Part shown: positions 11,935-23,280 of the stretch, one piece after another
Numbering within the stretch: position 1 is the first letter of the stretch
Layout: each line of letters opens with the position of its first letter
From: Cryptomeria japonica
Taxonomy: Eukaryota > Streptophyta > Pinopsida > Cupressales > Cupressaceae
Assembly (NCBI RefSeq): GCF_030272615.1
Contig: NC_081413.1
Location: 21,642,501-21,706,500, forward strand
Reading direction: 5' to 3'
Length of the DNA stretch: 64,000 nt
Position numbers and translations under genes: made by a program
Notes under the pieces: generated by a model
Database searches by the model: none
What the model saw: the letters and a program-made list of their open reading frames with translations, nothing else
What the model was told of the DNA's origin: nothing

Positions 11935-12250
11935 AGCTCTTATACAGGATATATCATTCCTGAAACCAGATGTTTTGATCAGCTCTTATACAGGATATAT
12001 CGTTCCTAAAACCAGATGTTTTGATTAGCTCTTATATAGGATATATTGTTCCTGAAACCAGGCGTTTTGATCGGTCTTATACAGGATATATCATTCCTGA
12101 AACCAGACACTCGATCATCCATGTCTTATACAGGCAGTATCTTTCTTGAAACTAGATGCTCAATCATCCATATCTTATATAGGTGTTATCATTCTTGAAA
12201 CCAGATGCTCGATCATCCATGTCTTATACAGGCAGTATCATACCTGAAAC
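11935..12250 (+). repeat. About seven 46-50-bp repeats, TCTTATACAGG...GAAACCAGA
   Basis: Seven units, several with CAGGA...TCCTG inverted arms (for example CAGGATATATCATTCCTG) nested inside TCT...AGA arms. They are preceded by three to four 23-bp repeats (ATTCTTCCAACCTATCTTCT, about 11866-11934). Related units occur inverted in element C at 59220-59806. Confidence 0.8.
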
Positions 12251-12856
12251 CAAACTTGCTCTCATTCCACTCAATCTAATCAATCTTATCAAACCCATGC
12301 ATGCCATCACTATCTACTCTTATACCTTTCAAACAACATTCTTCTTCTTTCGAGAAATCATTCATGCTTTGTGTGCATGAACGATCTCCCGAGGGGGCAT
12401 TATCATATCAAATCTCAACATCAAATCCAATATCAGTTTGCTTATCTACATCACGTTCAAGATCCTATCATTTCATATCAACTTGTAAAACAACTCAAGT
12501 TATCAAAAACCATATCAAGACTTGTAACACAACTCAAGTCTCCACAATCACATAAACTTGTAAAACAACTCAAGTTTCCCACCCATATCAGCTTGTAACA
12601 CAACTCAAGTTTCCAACCCGTATCAGCTTGTAACACAAATTAGGCTTCACACATTGAACTTGAAACAAGGTACGCAACTCATCAAATCAAATAAAAAAAT
12701 TTCAAAAAAAAATTGATTCATCTCCCGAGGGGGCATCACCATCAAATATCGAATCTGGGGCATCACCATCAAATCAAATCCGGGGCATGACTTGCAAATC
12801 ATAAGAGCAACACAAAAATTGCATTTGATCATAAAATCACAAAAACACATCATTTT

Positions 12857-12902
12857 CTTCGAAATAACATGTGCACACACGTCACTTCAAAGAGGGGCAA
12901 AA
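12857..12902 (+). promoter_or_regulatory. PPT module of the first A copy
   Basis: CTTCGAA at 12857-12863 and TTCAAAG at 12886-12892 form an inverted repeat with one mismatch. The second arm runs into the PPT AAAGAGGGGCAAAA (12889-12902). An LTR starts directly after it. Confidence 0.8.
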
Positions 12903-13276
12903 TGGAGACGTATAAAAATGACCATATTCCTAAATGAATATTTTATGTTCATTTATCTATTTAATTAAGTAAATTACTCAATTTATTTAAATTAAATTCA
13001 CTATACCCATTTAATGAATAAATCATTTTATTCAATTAAATCTCCCCTATCCACTTTTAATTAAATTCAAATTTAATTAAATAGTTATCCTAAAATTGAA
13101 TAAATCTAATTTATTTAATTTCTCTAAATTGCAACCAAATTGAATTAAATTATTTCAATTAAATCCTATTATCCCCTAAACCCCTTTCTAATCCCTTCTA
13201 CAATCTTCTAATCGCTTCTAATTAGCCTAACCCCTCCTCTAAACTTTGTCACATCCCTAAGCAAAGGGAAGTCACT

Positions 13277-13490
13277 TTCAAAACCTCAAAGTCTTTGATA
13301 ACCATTAAAGGCTTCAAACCTTCAACCACTTAAATCCTCAAAGTCTTTGATAACCATTAAAGGCTTCAAACCTTCAACCACTTAAATCCTCAAAGTGTTT
13401 GATAGCCATTAAAGGCTTCCAACCTCCAACCACTTAATCCCCCAAAGTCTTCAATAACCACTAATGGTTAACTCAAACCCTCTTACATGG
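13277..13490 (+). repeat. 55-bp tandem repeat in LTR A
   Basis: Units read roughly CCTCAAAGTCTTTGATAACC then ATTAAAGGCTTCAAACCTTC. Three full units plus a degenerate fourth are present here; the 3' LTR has one fewer. This length polymorphism between two LTRs of one element shows later slippage or recombination. Confidence 0.85.
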
Positions 13491-13830
13491 TTAAAGCACT
13501 TGTTTTAACTCAACCTTCATCCAACCCAAGGGTCTCATCGGGACTTTAATGCTTTGACCATGATTATCTCTTAATCATTTGCACAAGGGTTTATCCTTGG
13601 ATTAACTCTTAATCTAATGGGTAAGCCTAACTTAGACTTGACCCTTACCCTCTAGATAACCATGAGGTCTTCTCAGGCCTTTAATGCCTCCAACCCCTTC
13701 TCTCAACCCAACCCTATGTTGACACTTGTCACCATTTCCTTGGTGCAAATTGTGCACATGGATCCTCAACTTTCAAACTCAACCCTTGATTGAATCTTTC
13801 AATCCTGACCATCCATTGCCCTATTTTTGC

Positions 13831-13839
13831 TATAAATAG
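13831..13839 (+). promoter_or_regulatory. TATA box of LTR A
   Basis: TATAAATAG, matched at 34948-34956 in the 3' LTR. It is well placed as the Pol II core promoter for the element RNA, with roughly 500 bp of R/U5 downstream. Confidence 0.65.
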
Positions 13840-14367
13840 AGCTCTCATTCCTCCATTTTAGATCATCCAAATTTGTAGTATCACACTTATGTTCAAATAC
13901 ATTCCAGCTTTCATATCATTTTCATGCTCATCATTTTAGCCTCTTTGAAATCAGGAATTAGTCTAAATATGCATGTTTAGAATAATTTCTTTATCATTTA
14001 GCTCAATCATAGACTAATATATCATGTTAGGATAGTATTTATACTAATCTTGTCATCTTATCATTTAGTTTATTGCATTTCAAGATCATGCATAGCTTAG
14101 CATACCTTTCATACTAAAAACTATCAAATCATCCCTCGTTCTTGCATTTGCCATCCCTAAACCATTTTGCTCAGTGATCTGAGAGCAAAAACATTGGTTT
14201 GAGGGACATTGTGAGATAGAGAACCATGGGACCAACCTTGGGAAGCTGAGTAATACATTATTACTCCATAGCTTGCATCAAGAAGTCCTGTGTGTGTGTG
14301 TGGATAAGTCATTTGTCATATTTTCACATATTAAGTTTTATTGACCCACTTTTCCCGCATACATTTC

Positions 14368-14385
14368 TGGTGCCCACCGTGGGGC
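14368..14385 (+). promoter_or_regulatory. Primer binding site of element A
   Basis: TGGTGCCCACCGTGGGGC, 4 bp after the LTR end. From memory of plant tRNA-Lys(CUU), whose 3' end reads GCCCCACGGTGGGCGCCA, this is complementary at 17 of 18 positions, the exception being T for C at the fourth base. It primes minus-strand synthesis. Confidence 0.8.
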
Positions 14386-14439
14386 TAGACCCCATATATC
14401 AAATCAGTTTTTGAATTTAACCACTTTTGCAGGTCCGCG

Positions 14440-14900
14440 GGAAACAGGAATCACCGCGTGGGAAACATTCCCTAGTGCATCTGGTTAACAGTCTAGCGCA
14501 TCCTGCTTACTATTTATCGTGTGGGGTCTATACTCTAGCACTTGAAGTCCTTTCTTTAGTGCATGACTTCCACTAATCTTTTCCTGTAGGTATCAACGCG
14601 GGAGAAAAACAGAGTAGCGCATCTGAAAAATAGTTTGGTGCATCGGGTCTGTTAGATAGTGCATCCAACTCACTGTTTAGCGCGTGCAGTCTATTCTATG
14701 GCGCGTGAAGTCTTTTCCTTAGCGCATCATATTTCTAACAGTTTTCTGTAGGTATCAACGTGAGAGAAAAATAGTATAGCACATCGGGAAAATAGATTAG
14801 TGCATTGGGGGCACATAATAGCGCGTAGGTGCTTTTTCCTAGTGCATAGACATCATTTCTTAGCGCATAGAGTTGGCAGAGCCAAAAATTTATGACAGAG
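14440..14900 (+). repeat. AGCGCAT motif array, block 1
   Basis: About sixteen occurrences of (T)AGYGCRT variants (AGCGCAT, AGTGCAT, AGCACAT, AGCGCGT) are spaced roughly 20-35 bp apart. They are organised in three imperfect units of about 160 bp that begin near the motif GTAGGTATCAACG. Most variants are explained by CpG to TpG or CpA decay. Confidence 0.75.
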
Positions 14901-16884
14901 TAAAAAATTAGGCTTGTGGGAGGCATAATATATATGGAATATAACATTTAAGTATAAGAAAGAGAAAAGAGAAATTCCATATATATTGTCAAGATGTTTG
15001 AGAGGGGTTTCAGACCTCTAGGAGTTATAATGCAAAATCTAGTTTTTGGAAGATCTTCCAAATTTCAGACTTAGTCAAATTTCAAGGCATTTCAGGATTA
15101 GAATTGTAAAATTTGTAACCAAGATCAGAATTTAGGCTTGTGTAGGCCCACACTAACATTTGATCACTGATTGTATGTAGGTTCTAATATTTTCTGTGCA
15201 GGGGAAGGAGCAAGTTTAGAGGTTTTAAATTTCTTTTTTTACTTTCTTTCAACAAAAGTTGGTTAAAAAGAACTCACTCTCCTTTTTGCAAAAGTTAAAA
15301 TAAACCTCTTCATTTCATTTGGATGCATAAAATGAACTTCATGCCTTCCTTTTTGGTGTTTTAAAATAAAACTTCATCTTTTCTTTATTGCAAGGTAAAA
15401 AGAACAACAAACTTCATATTTGCTTTCTTGCAAGATTAGAGGAAAAACACTTCATTTTGGAAGCTGTAAAAAGAACCAACAATCTTTACTTTGGCAAAAG
15501 TTTTAAAAAGAACCTCACCATCCTTTGGTGTTTAAAAGGATTCAATTCATTTTGCAAAGTAAAAGAACCTCATTTTCATTTTGTGCAAGGCAAAGAGGGA
15601 AAGTTTTCCCCTATTGACTTTAATTTTGTTGACCATACATCACGATTTACTTTGTTGACTAGGCTTATTTTTCAAAAGTTTTTGGAAATACACACTTTTC
15701 TATGAAGGGTTAAAAAGAACACCATGCTTGTTGGAGCAACATCTCCAAGTAGAAGTTAGCAAATCATTGTCTTGAAGGCTAAAAAGAACAACTTGATTAC
15801 CTTGTCTCGAAAGTGGAAGGTATATGCTCTCCCTATAACTGGGTGACCAAAAAGCCAAACCACTCTTAAGCTCTCTTTACTTCAAGCAGTAAATTCTTTA
15901 GCAGGCCTACCTTCCCGAGGGGTTGAAAAAATCTTAAAGCCATTCTTTGGCTAGTGTGAAGGGAATGACCTAAGTGGGGAATGGCTTTGACGCCAAGAAT
16001 TCCAACCCACTATAATCAAATGTGGAAAGTGACGAAAGTCCTTTTCAACGGTTGCGTGCAGCGATTAACCTTGCCCCAGTATCCTTGAGATACGTAAAGC
16101 CTTTGTTCTAAAGGTTGGGAAACCTCCTGAGGGATTTTATCACAGATGACCAAACAGGAAGCCTGATTACGAACCTTAGAAATAGAAACCTTGAACTGAG
16201 TCAGTCACCAAACATTAGCAATATCATAGTGCAAGGGTGGGGAAGAATCCACCTCCAAGATTACTCACCATATATCTCCCAAGATAACTACTCAATTGTG
16301 AAGCAATTCACTTTGAGTTAATTTCTGGCAAAAGGCAAAAAAACGGGCACCCTCTAGGGGGTGACAAGGCTGTTTGAGCTGATGGAGTATCGAGACTAGT
16401 GGGCTATGATATTGTCAATGACCTTTGAATAAAGAGTCTATCTAATGTGTCTTTTGTTGTAAATCAAACCAGTGATAACATCGAGGATTTGAACACATCC
16501 TCAAAAGAATATACACTCAATGTTTAGCATTAGGATGATCATTGTCTTCATGTGTGCTATGTATTCTTGTCACAAATGTTAAAATATCTTGCAAAGTATC
16601 CAACAATCAAACTCAAAAGTTAGTTCAGACAAGGAAAAATCATAAAGTGGAGAAGATTTCCAAATCCAACAAAGCATCTTTTGAGATGGTTATCAACATT
16701 TCAACTATCTTTAGGAAAGACTTTCATCCAACAAGATTAGGGGAATACCAAACCAAGTAATCAAGAGTTTATCTATTCGATTTAGTAAGCTGGAGTATCC
16801 AAAAAGAAATCATCCATCAAAATCACAAGTGTTAAAAATTCCAAAAATCACAGAAAAACAACCAAGTCAAAATATATCAGAGCA
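14901..16884 (+). other. Element A leader, no gene
   Basis: The part from 15230 to 15720 is a low-complexity quasi-repeat of AAAAGAAC and CTTCATTT words, so its ORF is not credible. The part from 15820 to 16460 is more GC-balanced and looks like conserved leader sequence (GTTGCGTGCAGCGATTAACC near 16050). I see no gag motif. A packaging or leader role is only inference. Confidence 0.55.
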
Positions 16885-17140
16885 GTTTAGCATGTGAGAG
16901 CAACTTTTTAGCACATTGAAGCATCAACTTAGCGCGTGGAAGACAAACTTTAGCGCGTAGGGTTTAATAGTTAGTGCATTGGTGACCCATATTGGCACAT
17001 GACCTTTTTGAACCAAGGCAAAAGAAAATAAACTAGTTAGCGTGTATCAGGGGGCAGCATAGCGCATGGAGTCTTTTCTCTAGTGCGTTGAGAATTTTTT
17101 TTAGCACATCTAGTCTCTGGCTTAGCGCATGGTCAAAACT
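16885..17140 (+). repeat. AGCGCAT motif array, block 2
   Basis: About eleven (T)TAGYGCRY variants at roughly 20-30-bp spacing, the same motif as block 1 but 2 kb downstream (for example TTAGCGCGTGG, TTAGCGCATGG). Confidence 0.75.
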
Positions 17141-17733
17141 CAGAAAACCAGAGAGCAAAACAGGCCTTTCTAAAAAAAATAAAAAAATTTAAACTTCTTG
17201 AGTATCCTTTCAAGTCCAATATCAAACGTGATCACAAGAAATCAAATCAAAACACCAGAGAAATCATTTCCAAATCAAACAAGTCAGTCTTAGAACAAAA
17301 GTTGTCAAATCCAAAACTAGCTAAAGATAAGACTTTATCCTATCAAAATCAGGGATTATCATCACCTTGATCAAAAGGTCCATCATCTAAAGGATTCTAT
17401 CAAACAACATACCAAGTTTAAACCTTAAGTTGTCAAATCAAGTTTCCATATCGGGAGACTTTATCCATATCATTTGACACACTTTGTCGTGAGGGGGCAT
17501 CTAAACCTTCATTTGATAAAAGTAGACTTAAGTTTCCAAATGAAGTATCTCAATCCAAACATCGAAGGAAACCATTGATCATTTGTGTATGACCACTCCT
17601 CATATTTTGAGACGAACAAGTCTTTATCAAAAAAAGTAAGTTAAAGAAGAGACAACCTAGTCCTAGGACCCTTATCAACAGGAATAAATTTCTCTACATC
17701 AAACTATCAAAAACATCAACTTTTATCATTCGT
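17141..17733 (+). other. Element A internal spacer, no gene
   Basis: A-rich sequence without a credible ORF between motif block 2 and the Ser-rich ORF. Nothing was recognised. Confidence 0.5.
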
Positions 17734-18300
17734 ATGACCATTCATCATCAAACCGAGAAAAAGGAAACTCAGTCAAAGGAAATGAGTCCTAGCATAAATC
17801 AAGATCAAGATATCATGGCTCTCCAATCTAATCCCATTTTTTATCAAGATCCCACCTATCAAGAATCTTATGATGATCCCCTAAAATTTTGGTATTCCAT
17901 CCACGATGACCCTCTTTCATCTCAAGAGCAGAGTCCCATTCAACATCCATCTCTTAAGAAAAATCATGATATTCCTTCCATATCCTCCACTATTCTAATT
18001 CAAAATCAAGAGAAAAGCACAAAATCAAATGATCCTACTCCAAGTCAAGATCAAGATCAAGGAATCTCTTCATCCTCCAAATCTATCTTAGGTCCTTTCA
18101 TTCCAAAGTCAATCTCTTCATCCTCCAAATCTATCTTAGGTCCTTTCATTCCAAAGTCAAACTCTTCTTCTTCCTCCAAATCTATCTTAGGTCCTTTCAT
18201 TCCACAATCAAACTCTCCATCCCTTTCATCCATCTTGGGTCCTTACTTCCCTCCATCCACAAATCCATCACCTCAAATGATCCATAAGAAAGATCAATGA
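17734..18300 (+). CDS. Ser/Pro-rich repeat ORF of element A, 188 aa
   Basis: This is the only sizeable uninterrupted ORF in element A with a non-random look. It starts MTIHHQTEKKETQ, is rich in Ser, Gln, Asp and Pro, and has three clear copies of a unit containing SSSSKSILGPFIPKS (about residues 110-160) and a fourth degenerate copy (LSSILGPYFPPS). No membrane segment or known domain is visible. It matches no gag motif I know. Degenerate repeats of the same wording continue past its stop (18370-18420), so it may be the N-terminal remnant of a longer ORF. It could also be only an open stretch produced by a 45-51-bp DNA repeat. A function is not assigned. Confidence 0.4.
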   Translation: MTIHHQTEKKETQSKEMSPSINQDQDIMALQSNPIFYQDPTYQESYDDPLKFWYSIHDDPLSSQEQSPIQHPSLKKNHDIPSISSTILIQNQEKSTKSNDPTPSQDQDQGISSSSKSILGPFIPKSISSSSKSILGPFIPKSNSSSSSKSILGPFIPQSNSPSLSSILGPYFPPSTNPSPQMIHKKDQ

Positions 18301-19776
18301 AGAACACATCTTTGAACTACTTTCAACCCTCTATCTAAACATCTTTCCAAAACTATTCTTCTATCATTTCCTCTATCTATTTTGGGTCCTTCTGTCCCAA
18401 AATTCAATTTTCCTCCATCTCTTCATCACTTCTCAAGTACCAACACTCATCCTGAAAACATTTCTATCTATCCTTGCACAAATCTTCAAACATCCTATCT
18501 ATTATCCAACACCTCTTTTCTATCCTTCCATCCATTTCATTCAATCCTTCACATAAATCCTTCATCTGTGAAATAGGAATTTGTGTGATTTTGTCACATA
18601 CTTGCCCATGCTGGAGTCTATTGTTCAGTCCTTTTCCTAGATATCTATTCATGAAATGCTTCGGAATCCGAGGTTGTTCCTCTTTGCATTCTTTTGGTTG
18701 GGATACACACTCAATCTAGAAAAGAACCACTTATCATATCTTGGTACTAACATCTTTTGATTACTATATCTCATACACTTAATTGATTTCTCTAAATCAT
18801 TGTGATCTCTTAAATTGAAGACATGGCTAGTGAAAAATCTAAAATCTTGCTTCAGCGCCACTATAATTATCAGACCCATGTAAGTTTCATCACTTACAAG
18901 CCAATGCAAGAAAAATAAAGAGAAAAAAGAAATATCAAAAGCATGAGCAAGAAAATGAATATCAAGAAAAGCAAAATGAAATGAAATGCAATATCAAAAT
19001 GATTGGCTATGGGAGCATGCAAGTAACTCCATCGGGGCTATGGATGCCTGGCAGGCAATGGAGCAATATTGGTGAGATTACAGCGATAACCTCATCAGGG
19101 CTATGGACGCTCGCAGGCACTGAGGCTCTATCCAGGATGCTTTTGAAGTCAAGGTAACTCATGTAGCTAGCCATGTTGGATTCTGAAGATTACAATGGTC
19201 ATATGAGCCAGAATGAACCCACTTGCACACACATGGGTAATCAAAGACTAAGTACCTTGATCCAGTTTGAGATTCTTATTCCCTTTTGAGTCTGCTTCCT
19301 AGTTTCTAGAAATGTTTAGTTGAAATTTCCAGAGGTTCTAAGTGTGGGTTGGGTCTCTATCTTTGAAAAGTTTGAGAACACTTATTCAGATGATGCTAAA
19401 TGTTGTGACAATCTTACATATCACCTCTTTGCAAATGGAAACCTCTATGCTTGGGGGGCAAAGTTCATCCACTCTATTCTTCCTACCATATCTCCCATGT
19501 CCTCTAATCCATATCCCTTATCCTATCTATTCATATCTTCTATCATCCAATTCTTTCTACAATCTTGCTTCACTCTAATTCATATCTATCTATCTTATCT
19601 ATTCATTGCTTCCATCATCAATGCTATCTATATCCAATCTCTATCCATATCCCCTTTTTCATCCTTGATCTTGATCAAAACTATGGACAACAAATCTATT
19701 TCCACCTCAATGGTTCAGTCATCCATTCATCCATTCCTTGTCTTGATATACATTGGGGCAACCAAATACATCTTTC
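18301..19776 (+). other. Element A internal, no gene
   Basis: Pyrimidine-rich stretches (18300-18560, 19480-19660) alternate with sequence lacking ORFs. A small block at 19020-19110 has two copies of GGGCTATGGA with GGCA words. I support no gene here. Confidence 0.5.
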
Positions 19777-19784
19777 TTCTAATC

Positions 19785-19945
19785 CAAAAACTCAAAAAAA
19801 TCAAAATATCCAAAAACTCAAAAAAATCAAAATATCCAAAAACTCAAAAAAATCAAAATATCCAAAAACTCAAAAAAAATCAAAAAAAAAATCAAAATAT
19901 CCAAAAACTCAAAAAAATCAAAATATCCAAAAACTAAAAATCAAC
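19785..19945 (+). repeat. 26-bp A-rich tandem repeat
   Basis: Units of the type CCAAAAACTCAAAAAAATCA then AAATAT, about six copies. The first element copy starts within the same repeat at 10266. Translations in all frames are repeat artefacts. Confidence 0.85.
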
Positions 19946-21532
19946 AAAATAAAAAAAATCAAAGCATGAACACATGGACCATCCATCAAATCAGATCAAC
20001 AACAGGAAAACTCTCAAAGCCTGCAATCAAACTTATCACATGTCTTGTTAATCAATTCATTACTTGAAATCAACATCAACATCGAACATGTCTTATACAG
20101 GGATAGGTACACTCGAAACCAGACAGATCGGTCTTATACGGGGTACTCACTCTTTGAAACCAGACATTTCTATCAATCATCAAGTCTTGATAATCAATCC
20201 ATCTATCAATATCAACATCAACATGTCTTATACTAGGATAGGTACACTCGAAACTAGACAGATCGGTCTTATTCAGGGTACTCACTCTTTGAAACCAGAC
20301 ATTCTTACCAATCATTGACCAAATCATAACAATGACATCAATCAGTATGACTGCTAGATTTTATTATAGTTAGCCTTATCTTTATCAATTTATGGAAATA
20401 CATGTTTCACAAATCATATTGTACATATCATATCCGCCCATATGAGGCATCACCAGAAATTCACAAATGCTTATCAATCTTGGACATACTTAATGCAGTC
20501 ACTGTCCTTGGTTTATCTAAATCAGTTATCCAAATCATATCCCACCATGGCTTGGTGATCAGTGTACATATCCATATGAAATTAGTATCAACAATAAGGG
20601 GCAAAATCCTGACCTCGCTAGGGGCATTTCCCCTTCAAGATTTTCAACATCAGACCAAAAACGTAGCAAGACAACAAGGATCAAAACAACTAACAAATGC
20701 CAAACGACAATGCGAGAAGGCTAAACACCACAGACTTGAACTGATTTCAACTAAACAAAGATCTATTTGCAAGATGTTTTAATTGACAAGAATACATTCC
20801 AAATAGCATGCATGCTTACTTATGGTTGTTAATTTTTGCTTATCATATCTCCTAAGTGACTCAAGGATGTCTTACGACTAGAGAAGCAAGGAAGGAATGT
20901 GATGTTTTATTTGTCTTCTATCTGTGAGTGAAGTCTTTTATCATGAAAATTTGTCCTACGAAGCAATCAGGTGGCATATCGCTGAGGACATTTCAAATTT
21001 GTATGGGACAAAGGTTAACTCTTTTATGTTTATGCAATACGCACTCAGGTCGTCCTGGTTCAATTATACCTTGACGCTTGTGCTATCTTGCAAAATCAAA
21101 CATTATGTAAATTTTTCTCAGGTCATTATGGTTCAATTATACCATTGTGCTTATATAAATTTTCAAAATATCCTAAACAAATCAATGCTCAATGATGATA
21201 TCTACAAAGAAAGCAAACAAATGGCTTTATCGGATTGCAAATACAGAATGAGGATGCTACCAAAAAAAATAAAAATAGTTGCATATCATTTTACAATTAG
21301 TTGCATATCATTTTACAATTAGTTGCATATCATATCATACATCTCATTTTCAAAATATCATTCATCATTCATAATTGCATCCCTTGCATGCATATCTATC
21401 ACATCATCATGGAATCTTTCTTCACTTTCATATCTCTATCATTCTTCTAACCTATCTTCTATCATTCTTCCAACCTATCTTCTATCATTATTCTAAACTA
21501 TCTTCTATCACTCTTCCAAACTATCTTCTATC

Positions 21533-21850
21533 AGCTCTTATACAGGATATATCGTTCCTGAAACTAGATGTTTTGATCAGCTCTTATACAGGATATATCA
21601 TTCCTGAAACCAGATGTTTTGATCAGCTCTTATACAGGATATATTGTTCTTGAAACCAGGCATTTTGATCGGTCTTATACAGGATATATCATTCCTGGAA
21701 CTAGACACTCGATCATCCATGTCTTATACAGGCAGTATCATTCTTGAAACCAGACACTCAATCATTCATATCTTATACAGGTGTTATCATTCTTGAAAAC
21801 AGATGCTCAATCATCCATGTCTTATACAGGCAGTATCATACCTGAAACCA
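21533..21850 (+). repeat. 46-50-bp hairpin-forming repeats, second A copy
   Basis: Seven units equivalent to 11935-12250. Most keep GAAACCAGA or GAAACTAGA next to the CAGG...CCTG core. Confidence 0.8.
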
Positions 21851-22454
21851 GACTTGCTCTCATTCCACTCAATCTAATCAATCTTATCAAACCCATGTAT
21901 GCCATCACTATCTACTCTTATACCTTTCAAACAACATTCTTCTTCTTTCGAGAGATCATTCATGCTTTGTGTGCATGAACGATCTCCCAAGGGGGCATTA
22001 TCATATCAAATCTCAACATCAAATCCAATATCAGTTTCCTTATCTACATCACATTCAAGATCCTATCATTTCATATCAACTTTGGAAAACAACTCAAGTT
22101 ATCAAAAACCATATCAAGACTTGTAACACAACTCAAGTCTCCACAATCACATAAACTTGTAAAACAACTCAAGTTTCCCACCCATATCAGCTTGTAACAC
22201 AACTCAAGTTTCCAACCCATATCAGCTTGTAACACAAATCAGGCTTCACACATTGAACTTGAAACAAGGTACACAACTCATCAAATCAAATAAAAAAATT
22301 TCAAAAAAAAATTGATTCATCTCCCGAGGGGGCAACACCATCAAATATCGAATTTGGGGCATCACCATCAAATCAAATCCGGGGCACGACTTGCAAATCA
22401 TAAGAGCGACACAAAAATTGCATTTGATCATAAAATCACAAAACACATCATTTT

Positions 22455-22500
22455 CTTTGAAATAACATGTGCACACACGTCACTTCAAAGAGGGGCAAAA
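22455..22500 (+). promoter_or_regulatory. PPT of element A with perfect inverted repeat
   Basis: CTTTGAA (22455-22461) and TTCAAAG (22484-22490) form a perfect 7-bp inverted repeat. The second arm overlaps the PPT AAAGAGGGGCAAAA (22487-22500). The 3' LTR starts at 22501 with TGTAGACG. Confidence 0.85.
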
Positions 22501-23280
22501 TGTAGACGTATAAAAATGACCATATTCCTAAATGAATATTTTATGTTCATTTCTCTATTTAATTAAATCCAATTTAATTAAATTACCCGCATTCCTCTAT
22601 TTAATTAAGTAAATTACTCAATTTATTTAAATTAAGTTCACTATACCCATTTAATGAATAAATCATTTTATTCAATTAAATCTCCCCTATCCACTTTTAA
22701 TTAAATTCAAATTTAATTAAATAGTTATCCTAAAATTGAATAAATCTAATTTATTTAATTTCTCCAAATTGCAACCAAATTGAATTAAATTATTTCAATT
22801 AAATCCTATTATCCCCTAAACCCCTTTCTAATCCCTTCTAGAATCTTCTAATCGCTTCTAATTAGCCTAACCCCTCCTCTAAACTTTGTCACATCCCTAA
22901 GCAAAGGGAAGTCACTTCTCAAAACCTCAAAGTCTTTGATAACCATTAAAGGCTTCAAACCTTCAACCACTTAAATCCTCAAAGTGTTTGATAGCCATTA
23001 AAGGCTTCCAACCTTCAACCACTTAATCCCCCAAAGTCTTCAATAACCATTAATGGTTAACTCAAACCCTCTTACATGGTTAAAACATTTGTTTTAACTC
23101 AACCTTCATCCAACCCAAGGGTCTCATCAGGACTTTAATGCTTTGACCATGATTATCTCTTAATCATTTGCACAAGGGTTTATCCTTGGATTAACTCTTA
23201 ATCTAATGGGTAAGCCTAACTTAGACTTGACCCTCACCCTCTAGATAACCATGAGGTCTTCTCAGGCCTTTAATGCCTCC
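22501..23280 (+). mobile_element. 3' LTR of element A, left part
   Basis: Homologous to 12903-13680. It is interrupted after TTTAATGCCTCC by element B. CCTCC at 23276-23280 is one copy of the B target duplication. Confidence 0.9.

Larger units (their letters stand above)
10266..12902 (+). mobile_element. Truncated 3' internal part of element A, first copy
   Basis: This 2.6-kb stretch is a close copy of 19777-22500 (A-rich repeat, GTCTTATACAGG repeat arrays, PPT) and, like it, ends at a PPT joined to an A-type LTR. It lies upstream of the 5' LTR of element A, so the LTR at 12903 serves two element copies. It starts inside the A-rich tandem repeat, which suggests breakage or recombination there. 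ORFs in it are repeat-derived and short; I support none as genes. Confidence 0.85.
12903..14363 (+). mobile_element. LTR of element A (5' LTR, shared with the upstream partial copy)
   Basis: A 1461-bp LTR from TGGAGACG (TGTAGACG in the other copy) to CCCGCATACA, with the PPT on its left and a PBS 5 bp to its right. It includes a 55-bp tandem repeat block and a TATA box at 13831. Compared with the 3' LTR (22501-23280 plus 34804-35479) it has one more 55-bp unit and lacks a roughly 42-bp AT segment near its start. By eye, about 13 changes separate the last 675 bp of the two LTRs, near 2 percent. Confidence 0.9.
14364..22500 (+). mobile_element. Internal region of element A, non-autonomous (no gag-pol)
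   Basis: 8.1 kb lies between two A LTRs, with a PBS at the left and a PPT at the right. I find no gag, protease, RT, RNase H or integrase motif on either strand. That makes A a large retrotransposon derivative (LARD-like) that must be mobilised in trans. LTR, PPT and 3' repeat resemblance to the Tat-like elements B and C suggests a Tat-type Ty3/gypsy helper; this is inference. Confidence 0.8.
19777..22500 (+). repeat. 3' internal part of element A, second copy
   Basis: Nearly identical to 10266-12902 in order and content; the differences are mostly single bases and small indels. It contains the A-rich repeat, the GTCTTATA array (about 20088-20310), the CAGGA array and the PPT. It ends at the 3' LTR. 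Confidence 0.9.

Noticed and set aside
15388-15705. 105-codon ORF in the leader of element A
   Set aside because: It lies in a quasi-repeat of AAAAGAAC and CTTCATTT words; the translation has low complexity and no domain.
19320-19969. Overlapping ORFs of 134-205 codons
   Set aside because: Their C-termini are translations of the 26-bp A-rich repeat in different frames and the N-termini of pyrimidine-rich sequence; no protein-like pattern.
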